Positions 25,920 to 35,843 of a stretch of 64,000 bases of DNA are shown in pieces. The stretch lies in NCBI GenBank assembly GCA_021780315.1, contig JAJXYY010000003.1, forward strand, positions 1 to 64,000, given 5' to 3'. This DNA comes from Acidobacteriota bacterium. Its GTDB lineage: Bacteria > Acidobacteriota > Terriglobia > Terriglobales > Acidobacteriaceae. The notes below the pieces were generated by a model. That model did no database searches. It was not told the origin of the DNA and was given only the letters and a program-made list of their open reading frames with translations. The position numbers and the translations under genes were made by a program. The stretch's first letter is position 1, and each line of letters begins with the position of its first letter.

Positions 25920-27941
25920 CTACTTGGCAGGGGCAGGCAGTCCGAGACGGTGGAGCAGGCTTTGGAACTCGGGGTCGGAGTGGAGGCCTTGGAACTGTGG
26001 GTCGACGCTGAGGAAGATCATGTTGTTTGAGCGGTCGTCGTAGGCCTGATTGAGCCAGTTGAGAGTCTCGTGGTGGTCGCCGAGCCCGGCATACAGGACC
26101 GCGAGGTAGAAGGGCGAGACGTACTGGTTCTGGGAGCGTAGCTTGAGGTCGCGGAGCAGGTTGAGAGCCTCGGCACGTTTGCCGGAGACGGCGTAGACAT
26201 GGCCGAGGGCTGCGACGACGGGCGGGATGTCGTGGGACATGGCGGCGGCCTTCTGTAACTCCGCGATGGCCTGTGGGTAGAGTCCCTTTTGTTCGAATGT
26301 CTGGCCGAGGACGATGTGTGCAAGGACAAAAGATGGGTCCATCTCGATGGCGTTGTTTAGCTGTGCGATGGCCTGGTCGTACTGTCCGGCCATGTAGAGC
26401 CGCCAGCCGAGGCTGAAGTTCATGCTGAGCGAGAGGGGATCGAGGGCGCGCGCACGGTTCATCTCGGCGATGCTTTCGGCGGAGCGTCCCATGGCGATCA
26501 GGTAGAGCGAGTAGCGCTGGTGGGCGGTGGCGTAGTTGGGGTTCAGTTCGATGGCGCGGCGGAAGCCGGTCTCGGCGGCCTTCCAGTTCCAGTCGTAGTT
26601 GAACTGAACGGTAGCGAGTGCGGTCTGGGTCTCGGCAAGAGAAGCGTCGAGTTCGACGGCGCGGATGGCTGCCTTTTCGGCTTTAGGCGCGACCTGGCTG
26701 GTGGGCACGGTGCCGACGATGGCGGCGCCAAGTATGCCGTAGCAGTCGGCCAGACCGGCGTAGGCGAGGGCGTACTGGGGGTCTTTCTCGGTAGCGGACT
26801 GGAAGTACTGGATGGCTTTTTCCAGGCCTTCTTCCGAGCGTTTACCCCAGTAGTAGCGGCCCTTGAGGTAGTCTTCGTAGGCTTCGGAGTTGACGGGGCG
26901 GCTAGTGGCGAGTCGCTCCTTGTCCTGGGGGGTGAGCTTGATCTGTATCTGGCTGACGATGGCGGAGGCGACCTGGTTCTGGAGGGTGAGGATGTCGCCC
27001 AGGGGGGCCTCGTAGGTGTCGGCCCAGAGGTGCCGGTCGGTGGAGACCTGAACCAGCTCCGCGGTGATACGGACGCGGTCGCCGGAGCGCAGAACGGTGC
27101 CCTCGACGACGGCATCGACGCCGAGATCCTGGGCGATCTTTTCGAGCGACTTGTGGGTGCCCTTGTACTCCATGGCGGTAGTGCGGGAGATAACGCGGAT
27201 GGAGCTGATGCGGGCGAGGCTGGCGATGAGTTCGTCAGTCATCCCATCGGCAAAGTAGTCCTGATTCCTGTCGCCGGAGAGGTTGTCGAGCGGCAGTACG
27301 ACCAGCGAAACGGGATGATTCGCAGAGAGGGCAGTCTGGTCGTGCTTTGGTCTCAACAAGATATAGGAGAGGACTGCCAGTAGAAGCAACAGGGCCAGCG
27401 CCACGCGGTACAGGCTGGTGTGCGAGAGGGCCAAACGGAAGGGCTGGGGGGCGGGCGGTTGGTGAAGCGGAACGGCAGGCAGCACAGCGGTGGGCTGGGA
27501 CGCTGGAGCGACGGCCAGTTCGCCGTGGGGGGCGGAGGATGGCAATGCGGGGGGAACGGGCGGCGGCGCAGCGTCCACGGCGGGCTGCTCTTTTGCTATG
27601 TGTCGCACCGGCGCAATGAAGCGGTAGCCTTTACGAGGCTCTGTCTGGATGAAGATGGGGTTGTCGGAGGGGTCGCCCAGGGCCTCACGCAGCCGCATCA
27701 TGGCGGTATTCAGGCTGTGGTCGAAGTCGACGAAGGTGTTTGGCTGCCAGAGGCGCTCGCGCAGGGTCTCGCGACTGATCAAGTCTCCGGGGCGTTCGAG
27801 GAGTACTTTGAGCAGGTTGAGTTGCTGCTCCTGCAAGCGAATGCGGTAACCATTTTTGCGCAGCTCATTGACATCGAGATCCAGCTCGAATCGTCCGAAG
27901 CGCAGCAGGGCCACTGCGGGCTCTGTTTTTAGTGGTGCCAT
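25920..27941 (-). CDS. Winged-helix (OmpR/CadC-type) regulator with TolB-like and TPR domains
   Basis: A 673-residue one-component membrane regulator. Residues ~10-112 are an OmpR/CadC winged helix (LQEQQLNLLKVLLERPGDLISRETLRERLW, then a wing ending KGYRFIAPV). A Pro/Ala linker leads to one membrane segment (~178-197). Residues ~211-345 are a TolB/FlgO-like domain (VVLPLDNLSGDRNQDYFADGMTDELIASLA), and ~360-660 are TPR-type helices. The DNA-binding part should be cytoplasmic and the rest periplasmic. It is divergent from the TonB receptor gene across ~300 bases, so it may regulate that uptake module. The architecture is common in acidobacteria. Confidence 0.9.
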   Translation of the reverse strand: MAPLKTEPAVALLRFGRFELDLDVNELRKNGYRIRLQEQQLNLLKVLLERPGDLISRETLRERLWQPNTFVDFDHSLNTAMMRLREALGDPSDNPIFIQTEPRKGYRFIAPVRHIAKEQPAVDAAPPPVPPALPSSAPHGELAVAPASQPTAVLPAVPLHQPPAPQPFRLALSHTSLYRVALALLLLLAVLSYILLRPKHDQTALSANHPVSLVVLPLDNLSGDRNQDYFADGMTDELIASLARISSIRVISRTTAMEYKGTHKSLEKIAQDLGVDAVVEGTVLRSGDRVRITAELVQVSTDRHLWADTYEAPLGDILTLQNQVASAIVSQIQIKLTPQDKERLATSRPVNSEAYEDYLKGRYYWGKRSEEGLEKAIQYFQSATEKDPQYALAYAGLADCYGILGAAIVGTVPTSQVAPKAEKAAIRAVELDASLAETQTALATVQFNYDWNWKAAETGFRRAIELNPNYATAHQRYSLYLIAMGRSAESIAEMNRARALDPLSLSMNFSLGWRLYMAGQYDQAIAQLNNAIEMDPSFVLAHIVLGQTFEQKGLYPQAIAELQKAAAMSHDIPPVVAALGHVYAVSGKRAEALNLLRDLKLRSQNQYVSPFYLAVLYAGLGDHHETLNWLNQAYDDRSNNMIFLSVDPQFQGLHSDPEFQSLLHRLGLPAPAK

Positions 27942-28238
27942 AGAAAAACGACCTGATCTGTGAACGCAATGTTACGGAACGGCATGAAGTATAGCCAGCG
28001 AAATATTGCAGCGTCAACGCATTTCAGTGGGTGCCGGGGCGTTACCATGACGTGCAAGCTATTGATTCTGAATAAATAAGGCAGTTACCTCCAAATGCCT
28101 ATTAGCTGAGGTGGAGTTGATTGCAGATTTTAGAATTGCGGGCTTAGGATGCGTCTGCTTTACGAACCCAACAATTGCAGTTGCAGCGTTGTCGGGCCAT
28201 GAATGAAACCAGGACGCGTTTTGAGGCAAGGGAGAGCT
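27942..28238. promoter_or_regulatory. Divergent promoter region between regulator and TonB receptor
   Basis: A ~297-base gene-free stretch, more A/T-rich than its neighbours (for example TTGATTCTGAATAAATAAGG near 28062-28081). It must carry both divergent promoters and may hold the regulator's binding site. I could not pick out a convincing repeat operator. Confidence 0.5.
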
Positions 28239-31200
28239 ATGAAATTGAACACACGATATATGAAGTGGAAGTCAGTGTTATCGGCAGTCGCGGTGATTGC
28301 CGTATTCGTCTGGGTATGGTGTGTGCCGGGAGCAAGACAGGCATCGGCCCAGGTAGCTGGAGCGACTCTGTCGGGTACGGTGTCAGACCCCTCGGGAGCG
28401 ATCGTGCCGAAGGCGACGGTTACGGTTCGCAATACGGCAACCAATGTCAGCCGTACGGTGACGACGAACTCAGAAGGCTTCTACTCGGCACCTAACCTTA
28501 ATCCGGGACCGTATGAGGTAAAGACGTCCGCCCCGGGTTTTTCTGCTCAAGTGCAGAAGAACATCGTTCTGACCGTGGGTGCGCAGATCACGTTCAACCC
28601 GTCGCTGGCTCTCGGCAAGGTCTCTGAGACGGTGGTGGTGACGGACGTTCCGCCGTCGGTGCAGACATCTTCGGCGACGGTGAGTGCGACCGTGGATGGC
28701 ACGACGGTCCGTGAGCTTCCGTTGAATGGCCGCGACTGGACCTCCTTGGCTACCCTGGAGCCGGGCGTGGTGAGCGTTCCGAACCAGGCGACCACAGGAT
28801 TCTCCGCGAACAAGGGGAACCGTGGCTTTGGCAACCAGCTTTCGGACGGTGGCCACCGGGCCAACGAAAACACCTACCGGGTCAACGGCATGGTGATCAA
28901 CGACTATACCAATGCAGCACCGGGCGGTTCGACGGGCGTGAACCTGGGCGTCGACGCGATCGACCAGTTCTCGGTGCTGACCAGCAACTACACCTCGGAG
29001 TATGGCCGGACCTCAGGCGCGGTGATCAACGCCATCACCAAGACCGGTACGAACCAGTTGCATGGCACGGCGTACTTCTTCGACCGCGACAGCATCTTCG
29101 ATGCGCGCAATTACTTTGATGGCCCGACCATTCCTCCGTTCCGCCGCATTCAGTTTGGGGCTGCGGCCGGCGCGCCGATCATCAAGGACCGGACGTTTAT
29201 CTTTGTCGACTACGAAGGTATCCGTCAGAGCCAACCGGTTTCGACGACAATCCACGTTCCGGACGCAGCGACGCGTGCACTGGCGGTTGCGGCGATTCAG
29301 CCTTATCTGGCGTTGTGGCCGGTTGCACCTGCGGGATCTCCGGATGTTGCCGGGATTCAGTCGTTCAACACGACGCTGCCGACCAAGGCGACGGAGAACT
29401 ATGTGATCGCACGTCTGGATCAGAAGATCTCATCTTCGGACTCGGCGGATGCGACGTACTTCTTTGACTCGGGTCCGCAGACGCAGGGCGATCCGCTGGG
29501 CAATGCGGTCCACCAGGTTCTATCGCGCCGCCAGTTGGCTTCTGTCGAAGAGACGCACATCTTTTCGCCGGCGTTGGTCAACACGATTCGTGCGGGCGTA
29601 AGCCACATTACCGGACTGATCAACTCGCCTGTCTCCGGCGATGCGGTTGCAACAGATGCGAAGCTTGCGATTGCTCCCGGTTCGGTGGCTCCGCCGCAGA
29701 TCCCGGTCTCCGGGCTGACGACGGCCTATGGCTTGAACGGCTTCAACAAATTCAACCACGGTTGGACGTCGATCCAGGCGTACGACGATGCGTTTATCAC
29801 CAAAGGGACGCAGTCGATCAAGGTCGGAGTGGCGTTCGAGCATATGCGTTACAACGTGTTGGAACAGTTGAGCCCCAACGGCCGCATGAACAACTACAGC
29901 CTGTCGGACTTTCTGAACAACGCACCACACCAGTTGAATGCACTGGCTCCGGGCGGCTCGACGGAGGTTCGCTTCCGCGAGAATCTGTTTGCAGCGTACT
30001 TCCAGGACGACTGGCAGATCTCCAAGCATGTAGTTCTGAATCTGGGTATGCGGTATGAGGCCACCACACGTCCTACGGATGCGAGTAGTGTGGCGGCATA
30101 TACGGTGAATGGATATACGGTTGCGGCTGCGGGTTTCCAGCAGATCACGACCTTGCAGAACTGCCAGTCCAGCCCCACGGCGTGCGGTCCGGTTGGTACG
30201 GACAGTCCGATTGCCAGCAACCCAACGACCAAGGACTTTGAGCCGCGGGTAGGTATTGCATGGGACTTGTTCGGTACGGGCAAAACGGCGCTGCGTGCTT
30301 CGGCGGGTATGTTCGATGTGCTGCCTCTACCGTACGAGTTTGGCCTGAACACGGCTGCGACTGCCCCATTTCAGATTATCGGTGCGGACCATACCGCAAC
30401 CCTGGGTACGGGTGTGGCGGACAGCAATGTGAACTTCAACCGGCAGAAGATCCGCAACCGTTACATCCAGCAGGATCCCAAGCGCGCGGCGGTCTACAAC
30501 TGGAACGCCAGCATTCAGCAGGATCTGGGCAAAGGCTTCACGCTGTTGGCTGCTTATGTTGGTTCGCGTTCGCTGCATCTTTCGGCGGCTGCGGACGATA
30601 TCAATCTGGTACAGCCGACCGCCGTCTCTGGCGTTGGGCTGGTGTTTCCGTGCGATCCGACTGGCGGCAACTGCGCTGGAAACCAGAGCGGTACGCGGAT
30701 TGACTCCAACTGGGGTGGTGGGGCTGGTATTCGTCCTGTCATCTTCGATGGCGCGTCGTCGTATGAAGGCTTCCAGTCTCAGATCAAGAAGGTGATGGCG
30801 CATGGCGTACAGGGGCAGTTCTCGTACACCTACAGCCATTGCAACGACCTCAGCTCTGCTCCTGTTACAGGAGATACCTACCTGAACTCGATCGCCGTGC
30901 CTTTGTTGTTGAACAAGCAGTATCGGGTTGGCGCTTGCGACTTTGATATTCGCTCGGTTGCAACCGGCAACGTGATCTGGGATATTCCTGCACCGAAGTT
31001 CTCCAATCTTCTGGCGAATGTTGCCACGAATGGTTGGGAGGTTGGCGGCATCTTGACTGCAGAGACCGGCGCGCCCTTTACGGTGACGGTTGGCGGCGGG
31101 AACGATCCGCTGGGCACGGGCTTCAACGGTGACTTCTCGATGGACTTCGCCGATCTGCTCTCGGGCTGCAATCCGACCGGTGGCAAGGGTGTGAACTACA

Positions 31201-31637
31201 TCCATACCAACTGCTTTACGCCTCCGACGGCACCACTGAGCCTGGCACCGGCGACGGCGGCGAATCCATATGGTTGCGCCCCGGCGTCGTTCACCAACTA
31301 CAGCGGACCGGCTGCTCCTTCGGGTCGTCAGTTCTGCTCCAATGTGCTGGGCAACTCGGGACGTAACCGTTTCTACGGACCGAAACTGACAGAGCTTGAT
31401 ATGTCCCTGTTCAAGAACACGAAGATTCCGGTGATCTCGGACGTCTTCAACGTTCAGTTCCGGGCGGAGTTCTTCAACATCCTGAACCATACCAACTACC
31501 TGTCCCCGGGCTTTTTGAACACCGGTGGCCAGAACAACTCGGTGTATGACTTCGATGGCAGCACGCTACCGACTGCACTGAATCAGACGTCGACTTCATC
31601 GCGTCAGATCCAACTTGGAATGAAGTTCGTGTTCTAA
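28239..31637 (+). CDS. TonB-dependent receptor, Oar-like, with carboxypeptidase-regulatory-like domain
   Basis: An outer-membrane active transporter of ~1132 residues. The signal peptide ends near PGARQASAQ. Next comes a carboxypeptidase-regulatory-like beta-sandwich (ATLSGTVSDPSGAIVPKATV...YEVKTSAPGF), a plug domain (LPLNGRDWTSLATLEPGVV), and a long beta-barrel ending in RQIQLGMKFVF, the C-terminal aromatic needed for barrel insertion. The acidobacterial Oar-like family usually imports plant-derived or complex carbohydrates; the ligand here is unknown. The ATG at 28239 has AGGGAG just before it; the ATG at 28203 lacks a site. The MFS gene follows on the same strand. Confidence 0.94.
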   Translation: MKLNTRYMKWKSVLSAVAVIAVFVWVWCVPGARQASAQVAGATLSGTVSDPSGAIVPKATVTVRNTATNVSRTVTTNSEGFYSAPNLNPGPYEVKTSAPGFSAQVQKNIVLTVGAQITFNPSLALGKVSETVVVTDVPPSVQTSSATVSATVDGTTVRELPLNGRDWTSLATLEPGVVSVPNQATTGFSANKGNRGFGNQLSDGGHRANENTYRVNGMVINDYTNAAPGGSTGVNLGVDAIDQFSVLTSNYTSEYGRTSGAVINAITKTGTNQLHGTAYFFDRDSIFDARNYFDGPTIPPFRRIQFGAAAGAPIIKDRTFIFVDYEGIRQSQPVSTTIHVPDAATRALAVAAIQPYLALWPVAPAGSPDVAGIQSFNTTLPTKATENYVIARLDQKISSSDSADATYFFDSGPQTQGDPLGNAVHQVLSRRQLASVEETHIFSPALVNTIRAGVSHITGLINSPVSGDAVATDAKLAIAPGSVAPPQIPVSGLTTAYGLNGFNKFNHGWTSIQAYDDAFITKGTQSIKVGVAFEHMRYNVLEQLSPNGRMNNYSLSDFLNNAPHQLNALAPGGSTEVRFRENLFAAYFQDDWQISKHVVLNLGMRYEATTRPTDASSVAAYTVNGYTVAAAGFQQITTLQNCQSSPTACGPVGTDSPIASNPTTKDFEPRVGIAWDLFGTGKTALRASAGMFDVLPLPYEFGLNTAATAPFQIIGADHTATLGTGVADSNVNFNRQKIRNRYIQQDPKRAAVYNWNASIQQDLGKGFTLLAAYVGSRSLHLSAAADDINLVQPTAVSGVGLVFPCDPTGGNCAGNQSGTRIDSNWGGGAGIRPVIFDGASSYEGFQSQIKKVMAHGVQGQFSYTYSHCNDLSSAPVTGDTYLNSIAVPLLLNKQYRVGACDFDIRSVATGNVIWDIPAPKFSNLLANVATNGWEVGGILTAETGAPFTVTVGGGNDPLGTGFNGDFSMDFADLLSGCNPTGGKGVNYIHTNCFTPPTAPLSLAPATAANPYGCAPASFTNYSGPAAPSGRQFCSNVLGNSGRNRFYGPKLTELDMSLFKNTKIPVISDVFNVQFRAEFFNILNHTNYLSPGFLNTGGQNNSVYDFDGSTLPTALNQTSTSSRQIQLGMKFVF

Positions 31638-31785
31638 GGGCCTGCCTTGTGCGGAGGCGAGTGTCTGCCTGATGGCTGGCACTCGTCTTCGAACGAGTTT
31701 GTCTACTTGCTTCATTTGTTTCATGACCACACTTACCATTCCGTTGGAGGAATGGCAGTTTTCCCCTGAGCCCGGAGACAGCACC

Positions 31786-33063
31786 ATGCACATCGAAGAC
31801 GACGTATCGGCATCGATCCCAGACAAAGTAACCAAGGGTTGGCAGTTTGCAGTGGCCTCCGGCATTCTCGGCTGGGTGTTGGACGCATTTGATTTTTTTG
31901 TAGTGGTGTTTCTCTTCGATGCATTGGCGAGTAACTTCCACGTTCAGAAGGTTGCGATCATCTGGACGATCTCGATAACGCTGGCGATGCGGCCGGTGGG
32001 TGCACTGATCTTCGGCGCGCTGGCGGATCGCTATGGACGGCGGCGGCCGCTGATGCTCTGCGTGGCGTACTTCTCCATCGTGACGGCGTTGAGTGGCTTT
32101 GCGCCAAACTATGCGTTTTTTGTGGTGATGCGGGCGCTGTATGGCATTGGCATGGGCGGCTACTGGGGGATTGGCGCTTCGTTTGCGATGGAGAATGCTC
32201 CGCGGAAGCGACGTGGATTTCTCTCGGGCATGATGCAGGGCGGCTATCCGTTCGGCTACCTGTTGGCGTCGGTCGGGATGCTGACGATCATGCCGCACTT
32301 TGGTTGGCGCGCAATGTTCCTGGTTGGTTCGTCGCTGGCAGCGGTCATCGTTGTGATGACATGGTTGTCGCCGGAGTCGGAGGCCTGGAAACTACACCGC
32401 ATGGGATCGGTGGTCACGATCTTCAAGACGTTGTTCCAGCACATGGGCAGCTTCTCCTATCTGTTGCTGGTGATGGTGGTGATGTCGTGTCTGTCGCATG
32501 GCACACAGGACCTGTATCCAGACTTTCTCAAGACGCTACCGAGCATCAAGAATGTTTTGGTTCTGGGGATGAAGCCGCTGTACGGAATCCCGATTATCTA
32601 CAACATCGGCGCGATCACGGGCGCGATCTTCTTCGGGCAGATCTCGGAGAAGATTGGCCGGCGCAATGCCATCATGCTGGCGTTGGGGTTGTCGCTGTTG
32701 TCGATTCCGGCGTGGGCATTTGGCGGCTCTCTGGCGATGCTGGTGGTGGGTTCGTATGTGATGCAGACGGGCGTACAAGGCGCGTTCGGCGTGATTCCGG
32801 CGCACCTGAATGAGCTGTCGCCGGATTCGGTGCGGAGCTTGTTTCCCGGCTTCGTGTACCAGTTGGGCGTGCTGGTTGCCTCGCCTGCTGTGGCGCTGGA
32901 GTTTCGGTTGCGCGACCATTTTGGCTATCCCTGGGCACTGACCCTCTTTGAGGTGGTGGTGATCGTTCTGCTACTGTTCATCTTTGCGCTTGGGCCGGAG
33001 CAGCGTGGGCGCAGCTTTCAGCGCAGGGAGTCAGGGAGCGAGGCGGTCGAGGCCTCCCTGTAA
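31786..33063 (+). CDS. MFS transporter, sialate/lactate:H+ symporter-like
   Basis: A ~425-residue major-facilitator protein with 12 hydrophobic segments. The MFS loop motif is GALADRYGRRRPLM between helices 2 and 3, and again GQISEKIGRRNAIM in the second half. The N-terminal GWVLDAFDFFVVVF and LSHGTQDLYPDFL resemble the sialic acid/lactate (SHS) transporters. The ATG at 31786 is preceded by GGAG. It follows the TonB receptor by ~150 bases, so the two probably move one substrate across the outer and then inner membrane. Confidence 0.88.
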   Translation: MHIEDDVSASIPDKVTKGWQFAVASGILGWVLDAFDFFVVVFLFDALASNFHVQKVAIIWTISITLAMRPVGALIFGALADRYGRRRPLMLCVAYFSIVTALSGFAPNYAFFVVMRALYGIGMGGYWGIGASFAMENAPRKRRGFLSGMMQGGYPFGYLLASVGMLTIMPHFGWRAMFLVGSSLAAVIVVMTWLSPESEAWKLHRMGSVVTIFKTLFQHMGSFSYLLLVMVVMSCLSHGTQDLYPDFLKTLPSIKNVLVLGMKPLYGIPIIYNIGAITGAIFFGQISEKIGRRNAIMLALGLSLLSIPAWAFGGSLAMLVVGSYVMQTGVQGAFGVIPAHLNELSPDSVRSLFPGFVYQLGVLVASPAVALEFRLRDHFGYPWALTLFEVVVIVLLLFIFALGPEQRGRSFQRRESGSEAVEASL

Positions 33064-33120
33064 TGCGCCAAGGTTGCGGGGCTATCCTGATGTGGCTTGC
33101 CCGAGTGCGGAGGATGATCG

Positions 33121-33924
33121 ATGTCGGCGAGGAGCGATACTGCACAGCGTTTCACTGGCCGTGTGGATGACTACGAGCGTTACCGTCCGCGCTACCCGGT
33201 GGAGTTGATTGCGCTGTTGCAGAGACGTTGTGGGTTGCTCGCAACCGATCTGGTAGCCGATATCGGAGCAGGTACCGGCATGCTTGCCGAGCTGTTTTTG
33301 GCTAACGGGAATGCGGTGATCGGGGTTGAGCCCAACGCCGAGATGCGGGCGTCGTGTGCGCGGCTGCAGTTGAGGTATCCGGGTCTGACGCTGGTGGACG
33401 GAACCGCGGAGGCGACCACACTGCAGGAGGCCTCGGTTGATTTCATCTCCGCGGGGCGGGCGTTCCACTGGTTCGACCCAGAGTTGACCCGCAGAGAGTT
33501 CTCCCGCATCCTGCGGCCGGGTGGTTGGGTGGTGCTGGTTACTCTGCGGCGAGGCAGGCGCGACACGGCGCAGGAAGAGGCATACGAGCAGATACTGCTG
33601 GACCATGGAGTCGACTATCGCGAGGTGCTGAAGGGGTATCGCGCGTATGACGTGGCGGAGCAGTTCTTTGCCGGGGGCATAACGATTCGCGAGTTCATTG
33701 ACCGGCAGCAGGCAGTGACGCTGGAGGAGTTGCTGGGACAGACGCAGTCGCTCTCGGTAGCGCCGATGCCAGGGCATCCGAAGTATGACGGGATGCAGCA
33801 TGCGTTGTGCGAGCACTTCGCTCAGTTTGCCGAAGGCGGCCTGTTGCACGTGGCGACCAGTTGCTACCTGACCTGCATCCAGATTGCCCCTGGCGACTCA
33901 AGGTCAAAGCATCGACGCGACTAG
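33121..33924 (+). CDS. Class I SAM-dependent methyltransferase
   Basis: A 267-residue protein with the Rossmann-like methyltransferase fold: motif I LVADIGAGTGMLAELF, the acidic end of strand 2 VIGVEPNAEM, motif around GTAEATTL and FISAGRAFHWFD, then FSRILRPGGWVVLV. This is the type-11/UbiE-like group with the N-terminal RFTGRVDDYERYRPRYP typical of small-molecule methyltransferases. The substrate is not evident. Its stop shares CTAG with the convergent DUF1634 gene. Confidence 0.92.
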   Translation: MSARSDTAQRFTGRVDDYERYRPRYPVELIALLQRRCGLLATDLVADIGAGTGMLAELFLANGNAVIGVEPNAEMRASCARLQLRYPGLTLVDGTAEATTLQEASVDFISAGRAFHWFDPELTRREFSRILRPGGWVVLVTLRRGRRDTAQEEAYEQILLDHGVDYREVLKGYRAYDVAEQFFAGGITIREFIDRQQAVTLEELLGQTQSLSVAPMPGHPKYDGMQHALCEHFAQFAEGGLLHVATSCYLTCIQIAPGDSRSKHRRD

Positions 33925-34325
33925 TGCCAGATGAGACTGTAGAGCAGCACGGCCAGCACAATGGTCGAGATGGTGACATACAGATAATCGCGTTCGCTGA
34001 AGAAGGCAAAGATGGAGAAGACGACGCGCGCGACCGGTGTCGCAATCAAGAGCAGCATGCCCAGTTGAATGATGGCGAGATCGTTGCCGTGGCGCAAGCC
34101 CCGAGCGATCCCGGCAAGGCTGTTCAGGTTATCGGGTACGCCATGAAACACGGTGTAATCCGGATTGGATCGACCATGGTGGAACAGAAACAGGATGCCG
34201 CCCAGCAGGATGACGGCGGCGGAGGTAAGCATGCCAATCTTCAGCAACAGACCGATCCTGATGTCGATGATGGTGTCGTCGGTCAGCGCGTATTCGTTTG
34301 GATCAATGGGAGCCGGGTGTTCCAT
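33921..34325 (-). CDS. DUF1634 membrane protein
   Basis: A 134-residue protein with three hydrophobic segments (about 31-50, 75-100, 112-133). DUF1634 proteins have no known function but are regularly encoded next to TauE/SafE permeases, as here: the permease gene ends at the base next to this gene's ATG. The conserved feature is VARVVFSIFAFFSERDYLYVTIS. It is likely an accessory subunit. Confidence 0.85.
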   Translation of the reverse strand: MEHPAPIDPNEYALTDDTIIDIRIGLLLKIGMLTSAAVILLGGILFLFHHGRSNPDYTVFHGVPDNLNSLAGIARGLRHGNDLAIIQLGMLLLIATPVARVVFSIFAFFSERDYLYVTISTIVLAVLLYSLIWH

Positions 34326-35162
34326 TTATAGCCTTCCTGTAAGGCCGCTGTAGATCATCTCCATGCCGAGCATGGCAATGACCACGGCAAAGATGATGCG
34401 AATGGCTTTGGTCTTGGCGCGCATCAGAAATTGGGTTCCCAGCATGGAGCCGGCCAGCACTCCGAGCGTTACCGGCATTGCGATGGCGGGATCGATGTAC
34501 CCACGGCTGAGGTAGATGCCTGCGCTGGCAGCCGCAGTCACGCCGATCATGAAGTTGCTGGTGGTAGTCGAGACCTTGAACGGAATCAACATGGCCTCAT
34601 CCATGGCAAGCACCTTGACTGCTCCGGAGCCGATGCCGAGTAGCCCGGAGAGCGTGCCTGCACCGAACATCAGTCCAAATCCGAGGGGGACGCGACGGAC
34701 ATGGTAGGGATGCTTGATGCCATCGTCTGGATAGCTGCCGTCTAGACGGAGCATGGAGGCTAACCGGTCTTTCGGTTCGTCGGTGGGGGGCGGGTTGCGC
34801 TTGCGCGTGGAGACCGCTGCGGAGAACAGCAGAACCATGCCGAAGACGATGGCAATCGCCTTTGTGGGAGTGCCGGCAGCCAGAAACGCCCCCATAATCG
34901 CACCCAGGGTGGTGGCGATCTCCAGCAACATGCCGATGCGGATATTGGAGTAGCCTTTACGGACATAGGCGGCCGCTGAACCCGACGATGTGGCAATGAC
35001 CGAGACCAGAGATGCGCCGATGGCGTAGTGGATGTCTACTTTGAACGCAAGCGCCAGCAGTGGCACGATGACGACGCCGCCACCCAGTCCGGTTAGGGAG
35101 CCCAGGAACCCGGCCACCAGCGAGGCCATGCCGATCAACAAAGAAAATTCAATTGCGTTCAT
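34326..35162 (-). CDS. Sulfite exporter TauE/SafE family permease
   Basis: A 278-residue permease with about eight hydrophobic segments. The two family repeats are visible (GFLGSLTGLGGGVVIVPLLAL near the N-terminus and GLLGIGSGAVKVLAM in the second half). Family members export sulfite, sulfoacetate or related organosulfur anions, but many are uncharacterised. It is immediately followed by DUF1634. Confidence 0.93.
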   Translation of the reverse strand: MNAIEFSLLIGMASLVAGFLGSLTGLGGGVVIVPLLALAFKVDIHYAIGASLVSVIATSSGSAAAYVRKGYSNIRIGMLLEIATTLGAIMGAFLAAGTPTKAIAIVFGMVLLFSAAVSTRKRNPPPTDEPKDRLASMLRLDGSYPDDGIKHPYHVRRVPLGFGLMFGAGTLSGLLGIGSGAVKVLAMDEAMLIPFKVSTTTSNFMIGVTAAASAGIYLSRGYIDPAIAMPVTLGVLAGSMLGTQFLMRAKTKAIRIIFAVVIAMLGMEMIYSGLTGRL

Positions 35163-35279
35163 GCACCAGCCGTGGGGTAGAGTCGTCGCACTATCTGAGT
35201 ATGACTCTACTCGCTTATTAAAGCATGGTCTGTTGGTTCAGCGTGGTGGGCTACGCTGCCACGTTCTCCGCTGGAGTCT

Positions 35280-35834
35280 TCACTTGATTTGGTCGAGAGC
35301 CAGGTTGAGCGCCAGCACATTGACGGTCGGCTCGCCCAACAGTCCAAACTGGCGTGGCTGGATGTGCTGGATGACCAGTTGCTGAAGCACAGTGCGTGAC
35401 AAGTGCCGCTCTCGCGCGATGCGGGGGATTTGATACATGGCGGCTGCGGGGCTGATGTCTGGGTCCAGACCGGATGCGGAGGCGGTGACCAGATCGATGG
35501 GGACAGGAATACCGGAACTTTCCTGCTGCACGCTGGCGTGGATGCGGTCGACCAGGTACTGACTGGTGGGGCCAAGATTGGAACCGGACGATGTCGTTGC
35601 ATCGTAGCCGACACCGGCTGCGGAAGGACGACCGTGAAAGTAGGTTGGGCTATCGAAGGGCTGTCCAATCAGACGGGAGCCGATAGCTTGACCATTGTCG
35701 ACGATCAGTTGTCCGCTTGCCTGCTTGGGGAAGAATGCTTTTGCGAGGATTGTAATTCCGAGGGGATAGACCACTCCCAGCAGAATTGCGGTGATGGCCG
35801 TGTACAGGCAAGCGGTGATGATGTGCTTCTTCAT
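35280..35834 (-). CDS. kdpC: Potassium-transporting ATPase KdpC subunit
   Basis: A 184-residue single-pass subunit that stabilises KdpB and raises K+ affinity. Seen: N-terminal membrane helix (LYTAITAILLGVVYPLGITILA), GQAIGSRLIGQPFDSPTYFHGRPSA, LVTASASGLDPDISPAAA and NVLALNLAL. It lies nine bases after kdpB, at the end of the operon. Confidence 0.97.
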   Translation of the reverse strand: MKKHIITACLYTAITAILLGVVYPLGITILAKAFFPKQASGQLIVDNGQAIGSRLIGQPFDSPTYFHGRPSAAGVGYDATTSSGSNLGPTSQYLVDRIHASVQQESSGIPVPIDLVTASASGLDPDISPAAAMYQIPRIARERHLSRTVLQQLVIQHIQPRQFGLLGEPTVNVLALNLALDQIK

Positions 35835-35843
35835 GCGGATTCC

